Origin: Kaistia algarum
GTDB taxonomy: Bacteria; Pseudomonadota; Alphaproteobacteria; Rhizobiales; Kaistiaceae
Assembly (NCBI RefSeq): GCF_026343945.1
Contig: NZ_JAPKNJ010000001.1
Span: forward strand, 868,001 to 932,000
Length of the DNA: 64,000 nt
Reading direction: 5' to 3'
The stretch's first letter is position 1. Each line of letters begins with the position of its first letter. The position numbers and the translations under genes are program-made. Shown here piece after piece: positions 46,486 through 54,905 of the stretch. A model generated the notes under the pieces. That model searched no databases. It had not been told where the DNA came from and saw only the letters and a program-made list of their open reading frames with translations.

Positions 46486-48018
46486 ATGTCGGCTTACGCA
46501 TCCAGGACCCGGATCGGCGCGCGCGCGATCGTGCGCCGCTTCGGACCCGTCATCGCCAATGACGGCATCGATTTTGCCGCCGCGCCCGGCACGATCCACG
46601 CGATCGTCGGCGGCAACGGTGCAGGAAAATCGACCCTGATGCGGATCCTGCAGGGGGTCGACCGTCCGGATGAGGGAAGCGTCATCCTCGATGACCGTGA
46701 GGTCCGCCTCGCCTCCCCGGCCGATGCATTTGCGCGCGGCATCGGCATGGTGCACCAGGAATTCATGCTGGTGGACGAGCTGACACTGCTCGAAAATCTC
46801 ATCCTCGCCCGCGAGCCGGTGCGCGCGCGCGGGATCATCGACCGCCGCAAGGCGCTGGCCGAGGCCGAACAGGTGGCCGCAATGGCCGGCGTTCGGTTGG
46901 ATTGGCAGATGAGCGTTGCCGATGCGCCGGTGCATATCCGGCAGATCCTGGAGATCCTCCGCCTGCTCTATCGCGGCGCGGATGTGCTGATCCTCGACGA
47001 GCCGACCGCCGTCCTCGCCCCGGCGCAGGTGCGCGAGCTGATCGGATTGATGCGCCGGCTAAGAGCGGAGGGGCGCACCATCCTCTTCATCAGCCACAAG
47101 CTGGACGAAGTGATGAACGCCGCCGACGCGATCACGGTGATCCGCCGCGGCCGCGCCATCGCCACGGTTGCGCCCGGCGAGACCAGCAAGGCGAAGCTTT
47201 CCGAGATGATGGTCGGCGAGCCGGTCGAATTGCCGGTCGTCCACCGCGCGGTGCCGCATGACGGCGTGCCTGTCCTGGCGGTCAACAAGCTGGTCGCGCG
47301 CGACGGCCGCGGACTGCCGCGCCTCGGCCCGATCGATCTCAATCTCTATCCGGGCGAAATCGTCGGAATCGCGGGCGTTGCCGGCAACGGGCAGGACGAA
47401 CTCGCCGCCGCAGCCGCCGGGCTCGGGCGGATCGATGCCGGCTCGATCCGGATGGATGGACAAGACATCACGCGGGCGCGGACGGGGTGCTTCCGCGATC
47501 TCGGCATCGCCTATCTGAGCGCCGACCGCGCCGGCGACGGGCTCTGCCTTTCCGCCTCGATCCGCGACAATTTCATTGCCGGCAGCGAACATGCGCCGGC
47601 CTATTCGAGCGCCGGCCTGCTGCGCCTTGGCGCGATCCGCGAGAGCGCGCGACGGGCGCTCGAAACGCTCTCCGTCCGCTATGGCGCGATGGGCGATCCG
47701 GTGAAGAGCCTTTCCGGCGGCAACCAGCAGCGCGTCGCCATCGCGCGGGAATTCGAGCGCAAGCCTCGTATCCTCATCGCCGCGCAGCCGACGCGCGGCG
47801 TCGACATTGCCGGCATCGCCTTCATCCATCGCCAGATCGTCGCCTTCCGCGATGCCGGCGGCGCGGTGCTGCTGATCTCGGAGGAACTGGACGAGATCCT
47901 GTCGCTCTCCGACCGCATCGTCGGCCTCTATGGCGGGCGCATCACCGGCGAGCTCGACCGCAGCGATGCGACCGTCGAGCGGGTTGGCCGGCTGATGCTG
48001 GGCGAGAAGGCGGCATGA
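46486..48018 (+). CDS. Nucleoside-type ABC transporter ATPase with two nucleotide-binding domains
   Basis: A 510-residue double ATPase. Domain 1: GGNGAGKST, then QILEILRLLYRGADVLILDEPTAVLAP, typical of the BMP-partner class. Domain 2: GVAGNGQDELAAA, LSGGNQQRVAIAREF and the class-specific Walker B variant ILIAAQPTRGVDI. First of seven genes joined by 4-base ATGA overlaps (46486 to 52911). Confidence 0.93.
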   Translation: MSAYASRTRIGARAIVRRFGPVIANDGIDFAAAPGTIHAIVGGNGAGKSTLMRILQGVDRPDEGSVILDDREVRLASPADAFARGIGMVHQEFMLVDELTLLENLILAREPVRARGIIDRRKALAEAEQVAAMAGVRLDWQMSVADAPVHIRQILEILRLLYRGADVLILDEPTAVLAPAQVRELIGLMRRLRAEGRTILFISHKLDEVMNAADAITVIRRGRAIATVAPGETSKAKLSEMMVGEPVELPVVHRAVPHDGVPVLAVNKLVARDGRGLPRLGPIDLNLYPGEIVGIAGVAGNGQDELAAAAAGLGRIDAGSIRMDGQDITRARTGCFRDLGIAYLSADRAGDGLCLSASIRDNFIAGSEHAPAYSSAGLLRLGAIRESARRALETLSVRYGAMGDPVKSLSGGNQQRVAIAREFERKPRILIAAQPTRGVDIAGIAFIHRQIVAFRDAGGAVLLISEELDEILSLSDRIVGLYGGRITGELDRSDATVERVGRLMLGEKAA

Positions 48019-49046
48019 TCCGCGCCGGCCTCACCCAACTCGGCGCCGCCGCCCTGCCCTTCGTTCTGGCGCTGGCGATCGGCGCGATCGTGCTCGCCGC
48101 CACCGGCCATGACCCGCTTTCGGTCTACGCGCTGATGGCCTCGGAGGCCTTTGGCGGCACGCGCCGCATTGCCGCGACGCTGACCGCGACGACACCGCTG
48201 CTGCTGACCGGCCTCGCTACGGCGGTCGCCTTCCGCTCGGGCGTGTTCAATGTCGGCGTCGAGGGCTGCTTCTATCTCGGCGGCCTCGCCGCGGCGACGC
48301 TCGGCTTCTGGCTGGTGGGCTGGCCGGCGATCGCCATCATCCCCGTCGCGCTGCTTGCCGGCGCGCTGATCGGCGGCGCCTGGATGGTGGCGCCGGCGGC
48401 GCTGAAGGTCCGCCTCGGCGTCGACGAGGTCGTCACGACGCTGATGCTGAACTTCATCGCCATCAACCTGACCAGCTGGCTCGTCAACGGCCCGCTGCTC
48501 GCACGCGGCTCGGCCAATTCGGCGACACCGGCGATCGAGAAGGCGGCCGAACTGCCGCGCCTGCTGCCACCCTCGACGCTGCATCTCGGCTTCATCATCA
48601 GCCTCGCGCTGGTCATCCTCTACGGCTTCTGGGATCGCTTCACCGTCGCCGGCTTCCGCTCCCGCCTCATCGGTCTGAATGCCCGCTTCTGCCGCGCCGT
48701 CGGCATCGATGTGCCGTCGCTGGTGTTCCGCATGATGATCCTTTCCGGACTGATCGGCGGCCTCGCGGGCGCCATCCACGCGCTCGGCCTCGTCCATCGC
48801 TTCGTCGCCGGCTTTTCTCCCGGCTATGGCTTCACCGGCATCGCCGTGGCGCTGCTCGGCCGCAATTCGGCGCTGGGCATGATCCTCGCGGCGCTGGTCT
48901 TCGGGGCGCTTGCCTCCTCCGGCGCAACGATCCAGCTCTTCTCCGACGTGCCGATCGAGATCGTCGAGGTGCTGCAGGGCACGGTCATGATCTTCGCCGT
49001 CGCGAAGCTCGGCCTGCTGCTGCGCGATCGGAGAAGGCTCGCATGA
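48015..49046 (+). CDS. Nucleoside-type ABC transporter permease (first)
   Basis: A 343-residue permease of the BMP-type importer (RbsC-related, YufP-like): GLATAVAFRSGVFNVGVEGCFYLGGLAA (about residues 70-97) and LKVRLGVDEVVTTLMLNFIAINL (about residues 132-154), both diagnostic. Overlaps the ATPase gene and the next permease by 4 bases each. Confidence 0.92.
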   Translation: MIRAGLTQLGAAALPFVLALAIGAIVLAATGHDPLSVYALMASEAFGGTRRIAATLTATTPLLLTGLATAVAFRSGVFNVGVEGCFYLGGLAAATLGFWLVGWPAIAIIPVALLAGALIGGAWMVAPAALKVRLGVDEVVTTLMLNFIAINLTSWLVNGPLLARGSANSATPAIEKAAELPRLLPPSTLHLGFIISLALVILYGFWDRFTVAGFRSRLIGLNARFCRAVGIDVPSLVFRMMILSGLIGGLAGAIHALGLVHRFVAGFSPGYGFTGIAVALLGRNSALGMILAALVFGALASSGATIQLFSDVPIEIVEVLQGTVMIFAVAKLGLLLRDRRRLA

Positions 49047-49939
49047 TCGATCCGCTGATCCATGCCGCGCTGCTGATGACGACGCCGATCCTGCTCGCGG
49101 CGATCGGCGGCCTCGTCAACCGCGTCGGCGGCATCGTCAATATCGGCCTCGAATCGATGATGCTGACCGGCGCGCTGGTCGCCGTCATCGTCTCCGCCGA
49201 TACGGGCAGCGTGATGCTGGCGCTGCTGGCGGCGCTCGTTGCAGGCGGGATCGTCGGCCTTCTGATGTCGCTCGTCGTGACGCGGCTCGCGGCCAACGAG
49301 ATCATCGTCGGCCTCGGCTTTTCCGTCACCGTGGCCGGGCTGGTGCGCTTCCTGTTGAAGAGCGTCTATGGCGTCTCCGGCACCTTCAATCCGCCCGGCG
49401 TCGTCATGCTGCCGCGGATCGATATCCCGTTCGTCGCCGATATCCCGATCCTCGGCACGATCCTGTCGGGCCAGGATCCGCTGACCTGGTTCGCCTGGGC
49501 CATGGTGCCGGTCACCACCTTCGTGCTGGCGCGCACGCGGCTCGGGCTGCGGCTGCGCGCTGCCGGATCCGCCGAGACGACGGCGCGGGCTTTGGGTCTC
49601 GATCCGCTGGCGATCCGCGATGCCTCGACGGTCTTCGCCGGAGCGATGTCCGGCCTTGCCGGCGCCCATCTCTCCATCGGCGTCGTCGGCCTGTTCAACG
49701 AGGGCATCACCGGCGGCCGTGGCTTCATCGCGCTCGCCGCCTTCTATTTCGGCCGCAACCGGCCGTGGCGGACGGCGCTCGGCGCGCTGCTGTTCGGCTT
49801 CTTCGAGGCGCTGCAGATCCGCCTGCAGGGGCGCGGCGTTCCGGCGGAGCTCGTGCAGATGCTGCCCTATCTCATCGTCATCCTCGTCCTGACCGGCCTC
49901 GGTCTCGCCAATCGCCGCCGGAGCGGCTCCTCCTCATGA
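49043..49939 (+). CDS. Nucleoside-type ABC transporter permease (second)
   Basis: A 298-residue permease (YufQ-like): TTPILLAAIGGLVNRVGGIVNIGLESMMLTGAL (about residues 12-44) and the ALGLDPLAIRDASTVFAGAMSGLAGAHLSIG segment near residue 185. Forms a heterodimer with the preceding permease. 4-base overlaps on both sides. Confidence 0.92.
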   Translation: MIDPLIHAALLMTTPILLAAIGGLVNRVGGIVNIGLESMMLTGALVAVIVSADTGSVMLALLAALVAGGIVGLLMSLVVTRLAANEIIVGLGFSVTVAGLVRFLLKSVYGVSGTFNPPGVVMLPRIDIPFVADIPILGTILSGQDPLTWFAWAMVPVTTFVLARTRLGLRLRAAGSAETTARALGLDPLAIRDASTVFAGAMSGLAGAHLSIGVVGLFNEGITGGRGFIALAAFYFGRNRPWRTALGALLFGFFEALQIRLQGRGVPAELVQMLPYLIVILVLTGLGLANRRRSGSSS

Positions 49940-50496
49940 CAGCGCCGAAAACAGCCCTGATCCTGGTTGACGTGATCAATTCCTTCTTCCTCGAAGGCCA
50001 GCCGAATTTCTATCCGGCGGCACTCGACGTGCTCGGCCCGCTGCATGACCTGCTCGCCGCGGCGCGGGCGGGCGGCCATGTCGTCGTCCATGCCGTGGAG
50101 CAGCACTATCCCGAATTCGACGACTACGAGTTCAGGAAGCTGCCGCGCCATCACATGGAGGGCGCGATCGACGCCGCCTTCTTCGGCGAATTCCGTCCTG
50201 AGGGACCGCGCGAGATCGTCACGCGCAAGCGGCGCTTCAGCGCCTTCTTCGCCACCGACCTCGCCCTCTTCCTGCATGAGCAGCGGACAGAGCGGGTCAT
50301 CCTCGCGGGCGTGAAGACCAATGTCTGCATCCGCGCCTCGGCGCAGGACGCCTTCGCCAATGGCTTCGACGTCGTCGTACCGCGCGAGGCGACCAATTCG
50401 AACCGGCCGCATCTCGCCGAGGCCTCGCTCGAAGATATCGACCGCTATATCGGCCGCGTCGTGCCGCTCCAGCAAGCGCTGGAGATGCTGGCATGA
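49936..50496 (+). CDS. Isochorismatase-family cysteine hydrolase
   Basis: A 186-residue cytoplasmic hydrolase with the complete catalytic triad of the family: Asp12 (LILVDVINSFF), Lys98 (IVTRKRRFSAF) and Cys131 (GVKTNVCIRASAQDA). Related members hydrolyse nicotinamide, N-carbamoyl compounds, or peroxyureidoacrylate (RutB) in pyrimidine breakdown. Its place within a nucleoside importer operon makes a ureido or amide product of base catabolism the likeliest substrate; this is inferred. ATGA overlaps at both ends. Confidence 0.9.
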   Translation: MTAPKTALILVDVINSFFLEGQPNFYPAALDVLGPLHDLLAAARAGGHVVVHAVEQHYPEFDDYEFRKLPRHHMEGAIDAAFFGEFRPEGPREIVTRKRRFSAFFATDLALFLHEQRTERVILAGVKTNVCIRASAQDAFANGFDVVVPREATNSNRPHLAEASLEDIDRYIGRVVPLQQALEMLA

Positions 50497-51371
50497 GCCG
50501 CGTCGCCATCACCGGCTTTTCCAGCTTCGACTATGCATTCCGGCTGCGCGGGCCGATGGTCGCCGACAAGACCACGACGATCGACTGGCGCTCCGGCGAG
50601 TGGCCGCGCGTCGGCGGTCCGCCGGCCTTCATCGCCAGCGCCATGGTGCGCGCCGGCTTCAGCGATGCCATTCCGGTCAGCTGGATCGGGCAGGACCGCG
50701 AGAGCCAGGCGTTCCTTTCGGCACTCTCCGAGGCAGGCGTTGAAATCGGAGGTATTGCACCTCTTCCCGGCCGCATGCCGACCAGCGTGCTCGCCTATGA
50801 TCCGGACGGCGGCTGCCATTGCCTGTTCGATCCGGCCATCGAGGTGCCGCAACGCCTTGATGACCGCCAGAGCACGCTTGTGGCCGAGGCCGATTGGGTC
50901 TGCCTCACCGTCGGGCCGCCCGACGTTACCGAACAGATACTGGCGCTCATCCGGCCGGAAACGAAGCTGATCTGGTCGGTCAAAGTCGACGAGCGCGTCA
51001 TGCCCGGTGATCTCGCTGCCCGCGTTGCCGCGCGAGCCGACATCGCCGCCTGGAGCCGGGGCGAAGCGGAATTTGCCGCCAAGGCCTTTGCGGCCAGCGC
51101 ATCGAACCGTCCGAGCCGCCTGCTGATCGAGACACGCGGTGGCAGCGGGGTCGTCCTTCGTTCCAGCGAAGGCGAGGCGCGCTTCCCCGTCCGGGCGATC
51201 GACACCAGCGACACGACCGGCGCCGGCGACACCTTTCTCGGCGGCTTCCTCGCCGCCTTCATCGAAGAGCCGGGCGATGCCCACGCGGCCATCCGGCATG
51301 GGATCGCCGCGGTCGAGGCCCTGCTGAGGGCCCGGCTCCAGAACAACCGCCAAGGAAACGAGACGCCATGA
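50493..51371 (+). CDS. PfkB-family carbohydrate or nucleoside kinase
   Basis: A 292-residue ribokinase-fold kinase. The second PfkB signature DTTGAGDTFLGGFLAAF with its catalytic Asp lies near residues 232-248; the first signature is weaker (RVGGPPAFIASAMVRAG, about residues 39-55). Short for a ribokinase, in the range of small PfkB members. Could phosphorylate a nucleoside or the freed pentose. Chained by ATGA overlaps between the hydrolase and the phosphorylase. Confidence 0.88.
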   Translation: MSRVAITGFSSFDYAFRLRGPMVADKTTTIDWRSGEWPRVGGPPAFIASAMVRAGFSDAIPVSWIGQDRESQAFLSALSEAGVEIGGIAPLPGRMPTSVLAYDPDGGCHCLFDPAIEVPQRLDDRQSTLVAEADWVCLTVGPPDVTEQILALIRPETKLIWSVKVDERVMPGDLAARVAARADIAAWSRGEAEFAAKAFAASASNRPSRLLIETRGGSGVVLRSSEGEARFPVRAIDTSDTTGAGDTFLGGFLAAFIEEPGDAHAAIRHGIAAVEALLRARLQNNRQGNETP

Positions 51372-52147
51372 CGCAGACAGCCACGACCCGGACGGCCTGG
51401 TATATTGGCTGCCGCCAGGACGAGGTCGGCGAGGCCGCGATCCTCGTCGGCGACCGCGCCCGCATCGACCGGATCGCCGAGCACCTCGAAGACCCGCATT
51501 TCGTCGAGGAGAACCGCGGCCTGCGCACGGTGACGGGTACGCGCGCCGGCAAGCGCATCACCGTCTCGGCCTTCGGCATGGGCGCGCCGATCGCGACCAT
51601 CGTTCTGCATGAGCTGTTCGACCTCGGCATCCGCACATTCCTGCGCATCGGCACGGCCATGGTTTTTCCGCCGGCCGTGCTCGGCGATTTCGTGCTCGCC
51701 GATGGCGGCGTGCGCTCGGAAGGAACGTCGCGCACCTATGCGCCGCTCGCTTATCCGGCCGTCGCCGATTTCGACCTCGGCCTCGCGCTGCGTGCCTCGC
51801 TGAAGCTGCATGACGTGCCGTGGCGCTCCGGCATCTTCGGCACCTATGACGGCTTCTATACCGAGATGTTCGCGCTCTCCGATGGCGAGAAGCAGATGAT
51901 CGACGGCCTCCGGTCCGACATCCGCAAGATGGGCCTGATCGGCACGGACATGGAGACGGCGACGCTGCTCACCGCCGGCCGCATCCTCGGCGCCCGCACC
52001 GCCAGCCTCTGCCTCGGCACGGTCGACGGGCTCAGCCAGGAGAAGATCGACCCTGCCGCCATGGCGGCAAAGGAACGCCAGATGTTCGAGATCGCGCTCG
52101 ACGCGGTCGCCGCCAGCCTCTCCTCGCAACAGGATCTCGTCCCGTGA
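51368..52147 (+). CDS. Nucleoside phosphorylase (uridine phosphorylase-like)
   Basis: A 259-residue PNP/UDP-superfamily enzyme that splits a nucleoside with phosphate into base and (deoxy)ribose-1-phosphate. Family marks: AILVGDRARIDRIAEHL, FGMGAPIATIVLHELFDLGIRTFLRIGTA (phosphate and ribose site), and GLIGTDMETATLL carrying the ribose-binding Met-Glu. The base specificity loop is not readable by eye. ATGA overlap with both neighbours. Confidence 0.9.
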   Translation: MTQTATTRTAWYIGCRQDEVGEAAILVGDRARIDRIAEHLEDPHFVEENRGLRTVTGTRAGKRITVSAFGMGAPIATIVLHELFDLGIRTFLRIGTAMVFPPAVLGDFVLADGGVRSEGTSRTYAPLAYPAVADFDLGLALRASLKLHDVPWRSGIFGTYDGFYTEMFALSDGEKQMIDGLRSDIRKMGLIGTDMETATLLTAGRILGARTASLCLGTVDGLSQEKIDPAAMAAKERQMFEIALDAVAASLSSQQDLVP

Positions 52148-52911
52148 CCGCGATCACCAACCGCTATTTCGACAATCTCATTGAGCGCCTCACCACGGTG
52201 CGCGACACGCAGGCCGACGCGATCGACCGCGCCGCCAGCGCCTGCGCGGATTCGATCGGCAAGGACAAGCTCGCCTTCACCTTCGGCACCGGCCATGGCG
52301 CATTGCCGGCGATCGAGACCTTCCCCCGAACCGGCACGATCGTCGGCTTCCGGCCGATCGTCGAGAGCACGATGATCTCGTTCCACCGCGTCTGGGGCGA
52401 CATGGGCTCGCGGCAATACCGCTTCATCCATGCCGTCGAAGGCTATGGCAAGGCGATCCTGCGCTCGCACCAGCTCGATCCCGAGGACACGATGGTGCTG
52501 TTCTCCCATTCCGGCGTGAATGCGGTGATCCTCGATATCGCACTGGAAGCGAAGGAGCGCGGCATGACGCTGGTCGCCGTGACCTCGCTGCCGCATTCCT
52601 CGGTGACGAAGTCGCGCCATTCCTCCGGCAAGCGACTGTTCGAAGTCGCCGATATCGTCGTCGATACGGGCGTGCCGCTCGCCGACGCCGCGATCCGCAT
52701 CGACGGGCTCGATTTTCCGGTCGGCGCCAATTCGACCTCGATCACCATCGCCATCGCCCATGCGATCGTCTCGGCGACGGCGGAGAAGCTGGTGCAGCGC
52801 GGCATCCAGCCCTTCGTGATGGTGAACCCCAACACGGCCGGCAAGGAAGCCGCCAACGTCCAGAACGACAAGAACTATGACGAACTCTGGCGCCGCCTGA
52901 AGGCGCGCTGA
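52144..52911 (+). CDS. SIS-domain protein (UPF0309-like)
   Basis: A 255-residue phosphosugar-binding protein. The SIS domain shows FTFGTGHGALPAIETFPRTGTIVGF (about residues 45-70) and MVLFSHSGVNAVILDIALEAKERGM (about residues 118-142), the phosphosugar loop. The GHG...E.F.RTG form is that of the stand-alone UPF0309/SIS_2 group, whose reactions are mostly unknown. Last of the ATGA chain; aldehyde dehydrogenase follows after 13 bases. May isomerise or sense the sugar phosphate made by the phosphorylase or kinase. Confidence 0.88.
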   Translation: MTAITNRYFDNLIERLTTVRDTQADAIDRAASACADSIGKDKLAFTFGTGHGALPAIETFPRTGTIVGFRPIVESTMISFHRVWGDMGSRQYRFIHAVEGYGKAILRSHQLDPEDTMVLFSHSGVNAVILDIALEAKERGMTLVAVTSLPHSSVTKSRHSSGKRLFEVADIVVDTGVPLADAAIRIDGLDFPVGANSTSITIAIAHAIVSATAEKLVQRGIQPFVMVNPNTAGKEAANVQNDKNYDELWRRLKAR

Positions 52912-52924
52912 CGGGGAGAGCGAC

Positions 52925-54382
52925 ATGACCAGCGAGCGCGAGCTTTTCATCGATGGCGCCTGGCGCCCGTCGCTCTCCGGGCGGCGACTGGAGATCGCCG
53001 ATCCGGCGAGCGGCGAGCGCGTCGGCTCCAGCGCACTGGCCGATGCCGCCGATATCGACGCGGCCGTCCAGGCCGCTCGCAAGGCGTTTCCCGGCTGGGC
53101 CGCGACCCATGCCGACGAACGCGCGCGCATCCTGAAGCGCGCCGCAGACCTGATCGAGGATCGCGTTCCGCAGATCGCGGAGCTCTTGACGCGCGAGCAG
53201 GGCAAGCCGGTTCCCGACGCCGAGAAGGAGATCCGCTTCGGCATCGAGGTGATCCGCTACTATGCCGAGGAAGGCCGCCGCATCGGCGGGTCGCTCCGCC
53301 CATCCTCCCGCGCCGATATCCGCAGCCTCGTCGTCACATCGCCGGTCGGCGTCGTCGGCGCGATCACGCCGTGGAACTATCCCGTCGATATCTATGCGTG
53401 GAAGCTCGGCCCGGCGCTCGCCGCCGGCTGCACGCTGGTCGTGAAGCCGCCGCATGAGACGCCGCTGGCGATCGGCAAGATCGTCGAATGCTTCGCCGAA
53501 GCCGGGCTGCCCTCCGGCGTGCTCAACGATCTGCCCGGCACCGGCCCGGAAGCCGGCGCGGCGCTGGCGGCCCATCCCGGCATCGACATGATGACCGCCA
53601 CCGCCTCCACCACCGCCGGCCAGTCGATGATGCGCGCGGCGGCCGACACGATGAAGCGGCTGGCGTTGGAACTGGGCGGCCAATGCCCGTTCATCGTGCT
53701 GGACGACGCCGACATCACTGAGGCGGCAGCGGCCGCGGCGCGGCGGTCGTTCTCGAACATGGGCCAGATCTGCATCGCGGTGAACCGCATCCTCGTCGCC
53801 GACCGGATCCATGACGAATTCGTCGAAGCCCTCGTCGCCGAGACGCGCAAGATCCGGCTCGGTCATGGCATCGACAAGGGCGTCGGCTATGGACCGATGC
53901 TGCTGGAAAGCGGCCGTACCCGCGTCGCGCGCCATATCGCCGATGCGGTGCAGCGCGGCGGCCGGCTGCTGGTCGGTGGCGAAAAGCCAAAGGGCGAGCC
54001 ATTCGATCGCGGTTTCTTCTTCGAGCCGACCCTCGTCGACGACGTGCCGGATACGGCGCTGGCCATGACCGAGGAAACCTATGGCCCGCTCGCCGCGATC
54101 CGCCGGGTGAAGGACGATCGCGAAGCGCTCGCCGTCGCCAACGCCCTGCCCTACGGCCTCGCGGCCTATGTCTTTTCCGGCGACATCGAACGTGCCTGGA
54201 CCTTTGCCGAGCGGCTGGAGACCGGCGCGGTCGGCGTCAACATCAACGACACGACCGAATTGCAGGCCCCCTTCGGCGGCTGGAAGCTCTCCGGCGTCGG
54301 CCGCGAACTCGGGCCCGAGGGCATCATGGCCTTCCGCGAATCGAAGCACATCAAGATGCGGATTCGCAGCCGGCTCGGCTGA
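52925..54382 (+). CDS. NAD(P)-dependent aldehyde dehydrogenase
   Basis: A 485-residue class 3-like/succinate-semialdehyde-type aldehyde dehydrogenase. Catalytic Glu in LELGGQCPFIV (about residue 247) and nucleophile Cys in NMGQICIAVNRI (about residue 281); ITPWNYPVDIYAWKLGPALAAGCTLVVKPP (about residues 145-174) is the cofactor-site stretch. It follows the SIS gene after 13 bases with GGGGAG upstream, so it belongs to the nucleoside operon and could oxidise an aldehyde from the base or pentose. Confidence 0.92.
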   Translation: MTSERELFIDGAWRPSLSGRRLEIADPASGERVGSSALADAADIDAAVQAARKAFPGWAATHADERARILKRAADLIEDRVPQIAELLTREQGKPVPDAEKEIRFGIEVIRYYAEEGRRIGGSLRPSSRADIRSLVVTSPVGVVGAITPWNYPVDIYAWKLGPALAAGCTLVVKPPHETPLAIGKIVECFAEAGLPSGVLNDLPGTGPEAGAALAAHPGIDMMTATASTTAGQSMMRAAADTMKRLALELGGQCPFIVLDDADITEAAAAAARRSFSNMGQICIAVNRILVADRIHDEFVEALVAETRKIRLGHGIDKGVGYGPMLLESGRTRVARHIADAVQRGGRLLVGGEKPKGEPFDRGFFFEPTLVDDVPDTALAMTEETYGPLAAIRRVKDDREALAVANALPYGLAAYVFSGDIERAWTFAERLETGAVGVNINDTTELQAPFGGWKLSGVGRELGPEGIMAFRESKHIKMRIRSRLG

Positions 54383-54443
54383 GACTGGCGGGACGGCCGG
54401 CCGCATCCTATCTATGGGGCTCACCCCCACAGGAGACAGCGCG

Positions 54444-54845
54444 ATGTCGGCAGCCGCGGCGACGGTGGTTCGGACGGATGAGGAGTGGCGGAAGCTCCTG
54501 ACGCCCGAGCAATATTACATCATGCGCCAGCACGGCACGGAGCGGCCGGGAAGCTGCGCGCTGCTGCATGAGAAGCGGCAGGGTACCTTCACATGCGCCG
54601 GCTGCGGCCAGCGGCTTTTCGCCTCGGGCGGCAAGTTCGAGAGCGGCACGGGCTGGCCAAGCTTCGGCGCCCCGATCGAAGGCTCGGTTACGACGACGGT
54701 AGATCGCAGCCACGGCATGGTCCGCACCGAGGTGTCATGCAGCCGCTGCGACAGCCATCTCGGCCATGTCTTCGACGACGGCCCGCCGCCGACTTTCCTG
54801 CGGTATTGCATCAATGGCGTCGCGATGAATTTCGAGCCGGCCTGA
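54444..54845 (+). CDS. msrB: Peptide-methionine (R)-S-oxide reductase
   Basis: A 133-residue repair enzyme that reduces methionine-R-sulfoxide in proteins. Two zinc-binding pairs (Cys51/Cys54 in CAGC, Cys99/Cys102 in CSRC), the family SGTGWPSF motif (about residues 67-74) and the catalytic Cys122 in RYCINGVAMNF are intact. AGGAGA lies upstream of the ATG; the longer open frame upstream only overlaps the aldehyde dehydrogenase gene. Probably its own unit, ended by the strong hairpin at 54860-54897. Confidence 0.96.
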   Translation: MSAAAATVVRTDEEWRKLLTPEQYYIMRQHGTERPGSCALLHEKRQGTFTCAGCGQRLFASGGKFESGTGWPSFGAPIEGSVTTTVDRSHGMVRTEVSCSRCDSHLGHVFDDGPPPTFLRYCINGVAMNFEPA

Positions 54846-54859
54846 GCCGGCACGGATCG

Positions 54860-54897
54860 AAGGCTTTCCGGCCCCCGCAAAGGGGCCGGAAAGCCTT
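54860..54897. terminator. Bidirectional terminator between msrB and aldehyde dehydrogenase
   Basis: Perfect 16-bp stem (AAGGCTTTCCGGCCCC / GGGGCCGGAAAGCCTT) with a 6-base loop, between two convergent genes. The symmetric AAGG...CCTT ends suit termination from both sides, though a long T tract is lacking. Confidence 0.75.
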
Positions 54898-54905
54898 GCC
54901 CAAGC

